Source: PALSA-555 sp963731625 (GTDB taxonomy: Bacteria; Actinomycetota; Acidimicrobiia; IMCC26256; PALSA-555). From it: DNA of 64,000 nt. The stretch covers positions 1,550,001 to 1,614,000 of the forward strand of contig CAVSWH010000001.1 of the NCBI GenBank assembly GCA_963731625.1. Reading direction: 5' to 3'. This document shows positions 30,024-38,286 of the stretch, piece by piece. The notes beneath the pieces are model-generated. The model was not told the DNA's origin, did not search any database, and saw nothing but the letters and a program-made list of their open reading frames with translations. The translations under genes and the position numbers were made by a program. Position 1 is the stretch's first letter. Each line of letters starts with the position of its first letter.

Positions 30024-32129
30024 TCAGTGGACTCCCAGTGCTGTCACCAGCAGGTCGATGAGCTTGATACCCACGAAGGGCGCAACGACGCCGCCGGCTC
30101 CGTAGATCAGGAGGTTGCGGCGCAACATCTGAACAGCGCTCGTGGGGACGAACTTCACTCCTCGCAGCGCGAGTGGGATCAGCGCGACGATGATCAACGC
30201 GTTGAAGATCACCGCCGAGAGGATCGCGGACCGGGGCGAACTCAGGTCCATGATGTTCAGCTTGTTCAGCACGCTGACGCTCGCAAAGCCCGCGAACATC
30301 GCGGGAATGATGGCGAAGTACTTCGCCACGTCGTTGGCGATCGAGAACGTGGTCAGCGAACCGCGCGTGATCAGCAGCTGCTTGCCGATCTCTACAACGT
30401 CCATCAGCTTGGTCGGATCCGACTCGAGATCGACCATGTTCCCGGCTTCCTTGGCTGCCTGGGTGCCGGTGTTCATGGCCACACCGACATCGGCCTGGGC
30501 AAGCGCTGGAGCGTCGTTCGTTCCATCCCCCGTCATGGCCACGAGGCGCCCGTCCGACTGCTCATGGCGGATGAGCGCCATCTTGTCTTCGGGGGTGGCC
30601 TCGGCAAGGAAGTCGTCCACGCCAGCTTCCTTGGCGATCACCGCCGCGGTGCGCGGGTTGTCACCGGTGACCATCACCGTGCGGATCCCCATCCGCCGGA
30701 GTTCATCGAAACGCTCCGAGATACCGGGCTTCACGATGTCTTTCAGGTAGACGACGCCCAGCGCCCGCGGGGGGCGGGGGGTACCCCCCGCGGCGCTGGT
30801 CTCAGCAACGACGAGCGGCGTACCGCCCTGCGCTGCGATCGAGTCCACCGCGTCGCCGAGCTCGCTGGGCACCGTCCCGCCTTGGTCTTCCACCCAGCGG
30901 CGCACCGAGTCCGCCGCCCCCTTGCGGACCGCCCGGCCTTGAAAATCGATCCCGCTCATGCGGGTCTGCGCCGTGAACGGCACAAGCTCCGCCCCGGCGA
31001 GCTCTCGCTCCCGCAGGCCGTACCGCTCCTTGGCCAGCACGACGATGGAACGACCCTCAGGGGTCTCGTCAGCCAGGCTCGACAACTGGGCCGCGTCGGC
31101 AAGCTCCTGCTCGGTCACGCCCGGCGCGGGGAGGAACGCGTCGGCCTGACGGTTCCCGAACGTGATCGTGCCAGTCTTGTCGAGCAGCAGCGTGGCGCAG
31201 TCGCCGGCGGCCTCGACCGCTCGGCCACTCATCGCCAGCACGTTGCGGCGGACCAGGCGATCCATGCCGGCGATCCCGATCGCGGACAGCAGCGCGCCGA
31301 TCGTCGTCGGGATCAGGCACACGAGGAGCGCGACCAGGATCACGATCGTCTGTTCCGCCTGGGCGAACATCGCGAAGGGCTGCAGGGTGATGACAACGAG
31401 CAGGAAGATGATCGTCAGCCCCGCGAGGAGGATGTTGAGCGCGATCTCGTTCGGCGTCTTCTGACGCTTCGAGCCCTCGACCAGAGCGATCATGCGGTCC
31501 AGGAACGTCTCGCCGGCACGGGCGGTGATCCGCACGACAATCTGGTCGGACAGCACGTTGGTGCCACCCGTGACCGCCGAGCGGTCCCCGCCGGCTTCCC
31601 GGATCACCGGCGCAGACTCGCCGGTGATCGCCGACTCGTCGACGGTCGCGATGCCTTCGATGACGTCGCCGTCGCTCGGGATCGTCTGGCCGGCGCTGAC
31701 GACGCACTCGTCGCCGACCTCAAGGTCAGCGCTCGCGACCTCCTCCATGTGGCCGTCACTTCGACGGACATGCGCCATCGTCTCGGAGCGGGTCTGGCGC
31801 AACGTTTCGGCCTGCGCCTTCCCGCGCCCCTCGGCCAACGCCTCGGCGAAGTTGGCGAACAGCACCGTGAACCACAGGAACAGCGCCACGAGACCGACGA
31901 ACACGTTGACGTTGGGCGCCGCCGCGTTGTACTCGGTGAAGAACAGGATCGTCGTGAGGACCGATCCGACCCCGACGACGAACATCACGGGATTGCGGTA
32001 CAGGGTGCGCGGGTCGAGCTTGATGAAACTGTCGATGATCGCGCGCCGCATCAGCCGGGGGTCAAAGATCTTGCTGCTCTGTCCCGGAGTCCGGCTGGTG
32101 GGTTCGGGGGCCTTCGTCTCTACGGCCAT
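30024..32129 (-). CDS. kdpB: K+-transporting P-type ATPase subunit B
   Basis: 701-residue catalytic subunit. Phosphorylated Asp317 in 'DKTGTITFG', TGES loop at 169-172 ('AITGESAPV'), nucleotide-binding 'KGAADSVRRWV', hinge 'MTGDGTNDAPALAQADVGVAMNTGTQAAKEAGNMVDLESDPTKL', and membrane helices with 'LIPTTIGALLSAIGIAGMDRLV'. All key residues are present, so the pump should be active. It lies 12 nt downstream of kdpA. An internal Gly/Pro-rich stretch ('AAGGTPRPPRALG') is a small family variation. Confidence 0.97.
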   Translation of the reverse strand: MAVETKAPEPTSRTPGQSSKIFDPRLMRRAIIDSFIKLDPRTLYRNPVMFVVGVGSVLTTILFFTEYNAAAPNVNVFVGLVALFLWFTVLFANFAEALAEGRGKAQAETLRQTRSETMAHVRRSDGHMEEVASADLEVGDECVVSAGQTIPSDGDVIEGIATVDESAITGESAPVIREAGGDRSAVTGGTNVLSDQIVVRITARAGETFLDRMIALVEGSKRQKTPNEIALNILLAGLTIIFLLVVITLQPFAMFAQAEQTIVILVALLVCLIPTTIGALLSAIGIAGMDRLVRRNVLAMSGRAVEAAGDCATLLLDKTGTITFGNRQADAFLPAPGVTEQELADAAQLSSLADETPEGRSIVVLAKERYGLRERELAGAELVPFTAQTRMSGIDFQGRAVRKGAADSVRRWVEDQGGTVPSELGDAVDSIAAQGGTPLVVAETSAAGGTPRPPRALGVVYLKDIVKPGISERFDELRRMGIRTVMVTGDNPRTAAVIAKEAGVDDFLAEATPEDKMALIRHEQSDGRLVAMTGDGTNDAPALAQADVGVAMNTGTQAAKEAGNMVDLESDPTKLMDVVEIGKQLLITRGSLTTFSIANDVAKYFAIIPAMFAGFASVSVLNKLNIMDLSSPRSAILSAVIFNALIIVALIPLALRGVKFVPTSAVQMLRRNLLIYGAGGVVAPFVGIKLIDLLVTALGVH

Positions 32130-32141
32130 CGTTCGTGGCTC

Positions 32142-33854
32142 CTAGATGTGTAGCTGCTCGACGATCGGACCGAGCGCGAGGACGGGAAGGAAAGTCAGCG
32201 CCGCGAGGATGACCACGACCCCGAGCACCAGCGCGACAAACAAGGGCGTGTGCGTCGGGAACGTTCCCGCGGTGGCGGGCGTGTGGCGCTTCCGGGCCAG
32301 CGACCCAGCGATCGCGAGCGAAGGGATGATGGTGAAGAAGCGGCCCACCAGCATCGTGAGTGCCAGGGTGCTGTTCAGCCACGCGGTGTTCGCGGTGAGG
32401 CCCGCAAAGGCCGAGCCGTTGTTGTTCGCCGACGAGGTGTACGCGTACAGCAGCTCGGTGAAGCCGTGGGGCCCCGGATTGAAGATCGACTTATTCAGCA
32501 CCGATTGCACGAACACCGAGACCGCGGTGAAGCCGAGCACCACCGCCGGCATCGCCAGGACATAGAGGACGACGAGCTTCACCTCCCGGGCCTGGATCTT
32601 CTTCCCGAGATACTCCGGCGTTCGCCCGACCATGAGCCCAGCGATGAAGACCGCGAGGATCACGAGGATCAGCAACCCGTTGAGGCCCGTGCCGATACCG
32701 CCCGGCGAGATCTCACCGAGCTTCATGTCGCCCAGCGCCACCAGGCCACCGGCCGGCGTGTAGCTGTCGATCTGCGAGTTGATCGAGCCGTTCGACGTGC
32801 CGGTCGTCGAGGCTCCCCACAAGCCGGACGCGCTCGGCCCGAATCGGACCTCCTTGCCTTCGGCGTTGCCGCCCGGGGAGGTGGCCGTGACCGTCTGCGT
32901 CGCGCCGCCCTGGGTCAGCTTCGGGTTCCCCCCGACCTCGAGGAGCATCAGGCTCAGGGTCGCTGCGAGGAAGATCACGAACATGATCGCTGCGACCGCG
33001 TAGCCCTGCCGCTTGTCCTTCACCATCCGCCCGAACGTGAACGGCATCGCGAAGCCGATGAGCAGGATGGCGTACAGCTCGAAGAAGTCGGACAGCCCGT
33101 TCGGGTTCGAGAACGGGTGCGAGGAGTTGACGTTGAACCAGTCCCCGCCGTTGGTGCCGAGCTGCTTCATCGACTCCATGCTGGCGTTCACGCCGCCGGG
33201 GATCTGCTGGGACGCGCCGGCAACCGTGTGCACCGTCGTGAAGCCGTGGGTGTTCTGGATCACGCCGCACGCCACGAGCACGATCGCGAACACGAACGCG
33301 AGCGGCAGCAGGATTCGGAACGTCGTACGGATGACGTCCGCCCAGAAGTTGCCGACCGTGCGCTGGCCGGCGCGTGACAGGCCGCGGATGAACGCCGCCA
33401 TGACGGCGAGGCCGACGGCGGCGGAGATGAACTGCTGGACGGTGAGGCCGACCATCTGGGTGAAGTGGCTCATCACCGCCTCACCGCCGTAGGCCTGCCA
33501 GTTGGTGTTGGTGACGAAGCTCACCGCGGTGTTGAACGCCAGCGCCGGTGAGACGCTCGCGAAGTTCGCCGGGTTGAAGGGCAGCCCGTCTTGGACCCGC
33601 TGGATCAGGTACAGGACCAGGATCCCGACCCCGGTAAAGACCATGAGCGAGAGCGTGTAGACGCTCCAGCGCTGCTCCCGGTCGGGATCGATCCGACACG
33701 CCCGGTAGATCAACCGCTCCAAGGGACCGAACAGACGGTCCAGCCGTGAGGGAGCGCCCTGGAGGACATCGGCCGTGTAGCGCCCGAGCAGCGGACAGGT
33801 GACCGCGAGAAGGGCGATCAAGGCGACGTATTGACCCCAGCTTGCGGCGCTCAT
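32142..33854 (-). CDS. kdpA: K+-transporting ATPase subunit A
   Basis: 570-residue K+-selective channel-like subunit with about ten membrane helices and four pseudo-repeated pore loops, e.g. 'AFNTAVSFVTNTNWQAYGGEAVMSHFTQM' and 'LGTNGGDWFNVNSSHPFSNP', 'YTSSANNNGSAFAGLTANTAWLN'. 'MVKDKRQGYAVAAIMFVIF' and 'LVGRFFTIIPSLAIAGSLARKR' are typical. The ATG overlaps the kdpF stop as TGATG. Acts with kdpB in high-affinity K+ uptake at low external K+. Confidence 0.97.
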   Translation of the reverse strand: MSAASWGQYVALIALLAVTCPLLGRYTADVLQGAPSRLDRLFGPLERLIYRACRIDPDREQRWSVYTLSLMVFTGVGILVLYLIQRVQDGLPFNPANFASVSPALAFNTAVSFVTNTNWQAYGGEAVMSHFTQMVGLTVQQFISAAVGLAVMAAFIRGLSRAGQRTVGNFWADVIRTTFRILLPLAFVFAIVLVACGVIQNTHGFTTVHTVAGASQQIPGGVNASMESMKQLGTNGGDWFNVNSSHPFSNPNGLSDFFELYAILLIGFAMPFTFGRMVKDKRQGYAVAAIMFVIFLAATLSLMLLEVGGNPKLTQGGATQTVTATSPGGNAEGKEVRFGPSASGLWGASTTGTSNGSINSQIDSYTPAGGLVALGDMKLGEISPGGIGTGLNGLLILVILAVFIAGLMVGRTPEYLGKKIQAREVKLVVLYVLAMPAVVLGFTAVSVFVQSVLNKSIFNPGPHGFTELLYAYTSSANNNGSAFAGLTANTAWLNSTLALTMLVGRFFTIIPSLAIAGSLARKRHTPATAGTFPTHTPLFVALVLGVVVILAALTFLPVLALGPIVEQLHI

Positions 33855-33940
33855 CAGAAGTGCTCCGGGAACAGGATTGCGCTCAAGAGGAACAGCAACA
33901 TCAACAGGCCGAGGATGAGAGCGATGTAGTTGTCGCTCAT
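33854..33940 (-). CDS. kdpF: K+-transporting ATPase small subunit F
   Basis: 28-residue membrane peptide reading MSDNYIALILGLLMLLFLLS followed by AILFPEHF. One hydrophobic helix with the C-terminal 'LFPEHF', which is the classic KdpF ending ('Y..L..PE.F'). KdpF stabilises the KdpABC complex. ATG at 33940 overlaps the preceding small gene as ATGA, and its TGA overlaps kdpA. Confidence 0.92.
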   Translation of the reverse strand: MSDNYIALILGLLMLLFLLSAILFPEHF

Positions 33941-34098
33941 CGGTCGACGCTCACAGGCTTCGCCGACGCGGGCTCATCCGGCGCGGCGTCGAGCTCAGGG
34001 GCGTCGTCGGGTCCGATGATGAGATCGCAGCCCTTGATGTAGGCGGCGCTGAGCAAAACGAATCCGATCACGGTGAGGACCACCCACAGATCGGCCAT
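33937..34098 (-). CDS. 53-residue membrane protein upstream of kdpF
   Basis: First gene of the kdpFABC transcription unit. The product begins MADLWVVLTVIGFVLLSAAY, one membrane helix, then 'IKGCDLIIGPDDAPELDAAPDEPASAKPVSVDR', an acidic soluble tail. The ATG at 34098 has a strong ribosome site GAGGAGAGGC, and the stop overlaps kdpF as ATGA. Similar short proteins with a 'GCD.I.G' segment are, to my memory, found at this place in other actinobacteria, but no function is established. It could be an additional small subunit of the pump. Confidence 0.7.
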   Translation of the reverse strand: MADLWVVLTVIGFVLLSAAYIKGCDLIIGPDDAPELDAAPDEPASAKPVSVDR

Positions 34099-34128
34099 GC
34101 CTCTCCTCACGTTCTTCGTCGTTCGTTA

Positions 34129-34148
34129 CCGCGGACACGTGCCCGCGG
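34129..34148. promoter_or_regulatory. 20-bp near-palindrome in the kdpF-side leader
   Basis: CCGCGG at both ends around CACGTG, with one mismatched pair. It lies 31-50 nt upstream of the 53-residue protein ATG, and could be an operator or a leader hairpin. Confidence 0.4.
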
Positions 34149-34219
34149 ACCGATTGCTCACGTTGCGCTCGCGTTGACGAGCGCGCAAGCGACTTAGTGT
34201 CTTCTTGACGCCCGCCGAG

Positions 34220-34335
34220 TCGGAATTCGCAACTTCTTGCTCCGCCGCGTGTCACCGCGCGCCAGCACCGCGGGGCGCGGACGATTCGACCGAGCGACGC
34301 CGATCAGCCAGGTGTTAGGGCAGCGCGAATTCCGA
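34220..34335. repeat. Pair of 11-bp inverted sites (TCGGAATTCGC / GCGAATTCCGA)
   Basis: Exact inverted copies at 34220-34230 and 34325-34335, 94 bp apart, each built on a GAATTC core. They flank the middle of the divergent kdp region, one on the side of each operon. Candidate binding sites for KdpE or another regulator. Confidence 0.5.
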
Positions 34336-34415
34336 GGTCTTCGGCGCCAAGGAACTGCAAAGACCCTTCCCCGCCGCACCGGGTAGCGCCACTATCACTG
34401 GGAGGAAGGACATCG

Positions 34416-36908
34416 ATGCCGCGAGGGACTCTTCGCATCTATCTGGGTGCTGCGCCAGGCGTGGGGAAGACCTACGCCATGCTTAACGAGGGCCGACGCC
34501 GCCTCGCTCGCGGCACCGACGTCGTCGCTGTCGTGGTCGACACCAAGGGGCGACCGCGCACCACAGCCCAGTTCGGTGGCCTCGAGCTCCTCTGCGCGCA
34601 GACCCCCGATGCCCCGCTCCGCGGCGGCGAGGTGGACCTGGCCGCGACGCGGCGGCGTCGTCCCAGCGTCGCGCTCATCGACGACTTCGCCCACACGAAC
34701 GCCTCCGGGAGCGACAACCCCAAGCGGTGGATGGACGTCGAGGCGCTGCTCAACGACGGCATCGACGTGATCACGACGCTGAACATCCAGCACCTGGAGT
34801 CGCTCGCCGACGTCGTGGCCACCATCATCGGCGCCGAGGAGCCGGAGGCGATCCCCGACGCGGTCGTACGCCGCGCCGACCAGATCGAGCTGGTGGACCT
34901 CACCCCGGAGGCGCTGCGCCGCCGCATGGCCCACGGCAACGTCTTCCCGCCCGAACGCATCGACGGCGCACTGTCCCACTACTTCCGAGTGGAGAACCTC
35001 GGCGCCTTGCGCGAGCTGGCCCTCGAGTGGATGGCCGACCACGCCGAGCAGCGTCTCACGGCCTATCGGGCCTCCGAGGGGGTGGCCGAGCCCTGGGACA
35101 CACGCGAGCGTGTGGTCGTGGCGCTGACCGGCGCGCCCGGCGGCGAGCGCCTGCTCCGGCGCGGCGCCCGCATGGCCGCTCGAACCCGGGCCGATCTCCT
35201 CGCCGTGCACATCCGGACCGGCGAGGAAACCTCCCGAATCGTGGCCGCACTCGACCACTACCGCGACCTCGCCACGGCGCTCGGCGGCCAGTTCGCGATC
35301 ATCAGCGGCGCGCGCGTCGCCGAATCCCTCGTCGCGTTCGCCCGAGCCGAGAACGCAACGCAGCTGGTCCTGGGGGCGAGCCGCCAGAAGCGCTGGACCG
35401 AAATCCGGCACGGCTCGGTGATCCGGGGCATCCTGGCGCACGCCGGACCCATCGACGTCCACGTCGTCTCCACCACCGACGCGCCGGGCTCCACACCGGA
35501 CCGATCGGCGCGTCCCGGCCTCGAGCGTCCCCGCCGTCAACTCGGCTGGCTGCTGGCCCTCGTCGGCATCCCGCTGCTCACCTACTCCCTCATCCCGCTG
35601 CGCGGCGGCACGTCGCTCTCCAGCATCCTCCTGCTGCTCCTCCTGGGCACGGTGTGCGTCGCCGCCGTCGGGGGAGTGAAACCGGGTGTCGTGTCGGCAC
35701 TGATCGCCTTCGCGCTCGCCGACTGGTACTTCGTGCCACCAATTCACCATTGGCGAATCGCGCACACCAACGATCTCGTCGTCCTGCTCGTCTTTCTGGC
35801 TGTCGCTGGAGCGTTCGCCGTCCTGACGGACCGATTCGCCCGGCGGGGCTTCGAGATCGCCCGGGCACGAGACGAGGTCGAGACCCTGAACCGCTTGGCG
35901 AGCCGTTCCGTCATGCCGAGCATCGAGGCGCTCGACGAGCTCGTGCAGGAGGTGCGGGCGACGCTCCAGCTCGACTCGGTCGCGCTGCTGACGCCGAGCG
36001 AGAGCGGGTGGGCGATCCATGCCGCCGCGGGGCCGTTCCCGCCGGGAAGCCCGAGTGAGGCCGACTCCGTGGCCGAGCTCGCCGATGGCGCGACACTCGC
36101 GATGCGGGGCACTCATGCCCTCTCCGCGGACGACCGCCGTCTCTTGAACACCTTCGTCGCGCAGCTGAGATTGGCGCAACAGCAGATCGTGCTGCAGGCC
36201 GACGCGGCATCAGCGACTTCCCTCGCAGAGACCAACGAGCTCCGGACGGCGATGCTCGCGGCGGTGTCGCATGATCTGCGGACGCCGCTGGCCTCGATCA
36301 AGGCTGCCGCCACCAGCGTCCTGAGCCCGGAGGTCACCTGGCCTCCCGAGACCATCAAGGGATTCTGCGAGACGATCGATCTCGAAGCCGATCGCCTCAA
36401 CAGCCTGGTCGGCAACCTGCTCGACATGAGCCGGCTCCAAGCGGGCGTGCTCAGCATCAGCCTCCGCCCGACGGCCCCCGAAGAGGTCGTGTTCTCGGCC
36501 GTCAAGAGCCTCTCGCGCGACACGACACGGCTGGCGATCGCCGTTCCCGATGCGCTGCCGCCGATTGCCACCGACCCCGCGCTGCTCGAGCGCGCCGTCG
36601 CCAACGTGATCGACAACGCGCTCAGCTGGTCGCCACCGGATCGCACCGTCCGAGTCGAGGCGGACGCGGTCGCCGGGCATCTCGAGCTGCGCGTCGTGGA
36701 CCGCGGTCCCGGCATCCCGCCCGCGCAGCTGACGGCGGTGTTTCAGCCGTTTCAGCGCCTCGGCGATGGGCCCAGCGCCCAAGACCACGGTGTCGGCCTC
36801 GGTCTGGCGGTCGCCCGAGGGTTCGTGCAGTCCATGGGGGCCGACCTCCGGCTCGAAGACACGCCGGGCGGCGGTGTCACAGCGCTCTTCACCTTGCCGC
36901 TCGCATGA
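34416..36908 (+). CDS. kdpD: Osmosensitive K+ channel sensor histidine kinase
   Basis: 830 residues. The N-terminal KdpD domain has Walker A 'GAAPGVGKT' (residues 11-19) and 'SVALIDDFAHTNASGS'. A USP-like domain follows ('VVVALTGAPGGERLLRRGARMAARTRADLLAVHI'), known in other bacteria to bind c-di-AMP. Then four membrane helices (DUF4118; 'LGWLLALVGIPLLTYSLIPL...DWYFVPPIHHW'), a GAF-like region, and the kinase with phospho-acceptor H619 in 'AAVSHDLRTPLASIKAA' and ATP motifs 'NVIDNALSWSP' and 'DRGPGIPP'. All parts are intact. It senses K+/turgor and phosphorylates KdpE. The ATG has a GGGAGGAAGG ribosome site. Overlaps kdpE by ATGA. Confidence 0.96.
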   Translation: MPRGTLRIYLGAAPGVGKTYAMLNEGRRRLARGTDVVAVVVDTKGRPRTTAQFGGLELLCAQTPDAPLRGGEVDLAATRRRRPSVALIDDFAHTNASGSDNPKRWMDVEALLNDGIDVITTLNIQHLESLADVVATIIGAEEPEAIPDAVVRRADQIELVDLTPEALRRRMAHGNVFPPERIDGALSHYFRVENLGALRELALEWMADHAEQRLTAYRASEGVAEPWDTRERVVVALTGAPGGERLLRRGARMAARTRADLLAVHIRTGEETSRIVAALDHYRDLATALGGQFAIISGARVAESLVAFARAENATQLVLGASRQKRWTEIRHGSVIRGILAHAGPIDVHVVSTTDAPGSTPDRSARPGLERPRRQLGWLLALVGIPLLTYSLIPLRGGTSLSSILLLLLLGTVCVAAVGGVKPGVVSALIAFALADWYFVPPIHHWRIAHTNDLVVLLVFLAVAGAFAVLTDRFARRGFEIARARDEVETLNRLASRSVMPSIEALDELVQEVRATLQLDSVALLTPSESGWAIHAAAGPFPPGSPSEADSVAELADGATLAMRGTHALSADDRRLLNTFVAQLRLAQQQIVLQADAASATSLAETNELRTAMLAAVSHDLRTPLASIKAAATSVLSPEVTWPPETIKGFCETIDLEADRLNSLVGNLLDMSRLQAGVLSISLRPTAPEEVVFSAVKSLSRDTTRLAIAVPDALPPIATDPALLERAVANVIDNALSWSPPDRTVRVEADAVAGHLELRVVDRGPGIPPAQLTAVFQPFQRLGDGPSAQDHGVGLGLAVARGFVQSMGADLRLEDTPGGGVTALFTLPLA

Positions 36909-37657
36909 CCGACACGCCACCGACGCCCACCGTCCTCGTCATCGACGACGAGCACCAGATCCGGCGCACGCTGGAGCTCAACCTCCGAGCCCGCGGCTAC
37001 GACGTCGCGCTGGCCGCGGATGGTGGCAGCGCACTCACGACCGCGGCGCGGGTCAAGCCCGACGTCGTCATCCTCGACTTGGGGCTCCCCGACCTCGACG
37101 GCATCGACGTGCTCGAAGGTCTGCGAGGTTGGAGCGAGATCCCGATCATCGTGCTGTCAGCTCGCGACAACGAGAAGGACAAGGTCGCTGCACTCGACGC
37201 GGGCGCCGACGACTATGTCGCAAAGCCCTTCGGGATCGACGAGCTCGTCGCCCGGCTCCGAGCGGCGATGCGTCGCACGTCCTATAGCCAGCCCGACGAA
37301 GCAGTGATCGAAACCCCTGCCTTCACGATCGACCTCGCCAACAAGGTCGTACGGAATCCGTCGGGAGAGAGCGTGCATTTGACGAGGACCCAATGGCGAA
37401 TCGTCGAGCTGCTCAGTCGCAACGTCGGTCGGCTCATCACGTACCCGCATCTGCTCACCGAGGTGTGGGGCCCTGGCTACGAGGGTGAGACCAACTACAC
37501 GCGCGTGTTCATGGCCCAGATCCGCCAGAAGCTCGAACCCGACCCCACTCGTCCCCGCTACTTCCTCACAGAGACCGGCACCGGGTTTCGATTCGTGATC
37601 CCGTCGCCGTCCGAGGTCGCCGAGACACCCCACAGCGCGACCGACGCGGCCAGCTAA
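36905..37657 (+). CDS. kdpE: KDP operon response regulator
   Basis: 250-residue OmpR/PhoB-type regulator. Receiver domain with D58 in 'PDVVILDLGLPDLDGIDVL', acidic pocket 'VIDDEH' and Lys in 'DYVAKPFGIDELVARLRA'. The C-terminal winged helix 'VHLTRTQWRIVELLSRNVGRLITYPHLLTEVWGPGYEGETNYTRVFMAQIRQKLEPDPTRPRYFLTETGTGFRF' is typical of KdpE. An 18-residue Ser/Ala-rich tail is extra. Overlaps kdpD as ATGA and should activate the divergent kdpFABC operon. Confidence 0.96.
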   Translation: MTDTPPTPTVLVIDDEHQIRRTLELNLRARGYDVALAADGGSALTTAARVKPDVVILDLGLPDLDGIDVLEGLRGWSEIPIIVLSARDNEKDKVAALDAGADDYVAKPFGIDELVARLRAAMRRTSYSQPDEAVIETPAFTIDLANKVVRNPSGESVHLTRTQWRIVELLSRNVGRLITYPHLLTEVWGPGYEGETNYTRVFMAQIRQKLEPDPTRPRYFLTETGTGFRFVIPSPSEVAETPHSATDAAS

Positions 37658-37667
37658 AGGCGTGCCG

Positions 37668-37701
37668 CCGGGCGCGTTGTGGGAGGCGCTCCCGCGCCCG
37701 G
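37668..37701. terminator. Stem-loop between convergent kdpE and the 37.7-kb gene
   Basis: CCGGGCGCG and CGCGCCCGG form a 9-bp stem around a 16-nt loop that contains a further GGGAG/CTCCC pair. It lies directly after kdpE and before the stop of the convergent gene. There is no T-run, so it may slow or end transcription in both directions. Confidence 0.45.
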
Positions 37702-37721
37702 GGTGATGGCGCGTTGGCCGC

Positions 37722-38249
37722 CTAGCTGAAGCTCACTGGGCCGGAGCCCGTGATCGCCTCGAGTGCTTCGACCGGCCGGGCGCTGTTGCCCGGGTTGCAC
37801 TGGCCTCGGCTCGTGAGCGGCGCGATGAAGACGAACGTCGCCGTGGCGATCAGCGAGCCCGAGATCCCCGCGTAGGCCTTCGTGCCGCTGACGATTGGGA
37901 CCGGGGCGCTGACCGACTCCGATCCTGAGCACGTCACCGCGTTGAAGTCGCTCGACTGGCTGTGCTGGACCGCCGCCCGCAACTGCGACCCGTCGATCAG
38001 GATCGTGCCCTTCCGCAAGACCAGGCTCGTGTAGCCGCCGCTCTTAACGGCTCGGCCGGCCGAGTCGGCTTTCACCGCCCTCCCGTAGTCACCGATCGCG
38101 CCGGTGACCACGATCGTCCCGCCGAACCCGCCGTTCTGGGCCCACAGCTTGATGGTGCCACCCGGGACGGCCGGGGCCGCCGAGCCGGCTGTCCCGCTCC
38201 ACAGACCAACGACGACGACGGCACCGAGTGCTGCTTTGGCGACACGCAA
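37722..38249 (-). CDS. Secreted hypothetical protein
   Basis: 175 residues with a signal peptide (MRVAKAALGAVVVVGLWSGTAGSAAPA). The mature part is beta-rich with many Gly, Ser, Thr and Val: 'GGTIKLWAQNGGFGGTIVVTGAIGDYGRAV', 'YTSLVLRKGTILIDGSQL', 'VTCSGSESVSAPVPIVSGTKAYAGISGSLIATATFVFI', 'SRGQCNPG'. Two Cys ('VTCSG', 'GQCN') may pair. No family recognised. It looks like an exported beta-sandwich protein. It faces kdpE and shows no link to K+ transport beyond position. Confidence 0.7.
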   Translation of the reverse strand: MRVAKAALGAVVVVGLWSGTAGSAAPAVPGGTIKLWAQNGGFGGTIVVTGAIGDYGRAVKADSAGRAVKSGGYTSLVLRKGTILIDGSQLRAAVQHSQSSDFNAVTCSGSESVSAPVPIVSGTKAYAGISGSLIATATFVFIAPLTSRGQCNPGNSARPVEALEAITGSGPVSFS

Positions 38250-38286
38250 CCTGTCCCCCGATCACCACGGTCGGTTCGACCACACG

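Larger units (their letters stand above)
34099..34415. other. kdp divergent control region
   Basis: 317 bp without a gene, between the leftward kdp structural operon and rightward kdpD. It is less GC-rich than the surroundings. It holds a 20-bp near-palindrome (34129-34148), a stem with a 2-nt bulge (TTGCGCTCG at 34163-34171 and CGAGCGCGCAA at 34178-34188), and two inverted 11-bp copies of TCGGAATTCGC (34220 and 34325). A GGGAGGAAGG ribosome site precedes kdpD. I found no clear -10 box in either direction, perhaps because these promoters depend on KdpE. No recognisable riboswitch. Confidence 0.6.

Noticed and set aside
30027..32153. 708-codon plus-strand frame opposite kdpB
   Set aside because: Antisense shadow with Arg/His/Asp-rich composition and no recognisable fold.
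34099..34415. c-di-AMP (ydaO-type) riboswitch before the kdp operon
   Set aside because: Known near K+ transport genes, but I could not find its conserved core or a fitting long structured leader.
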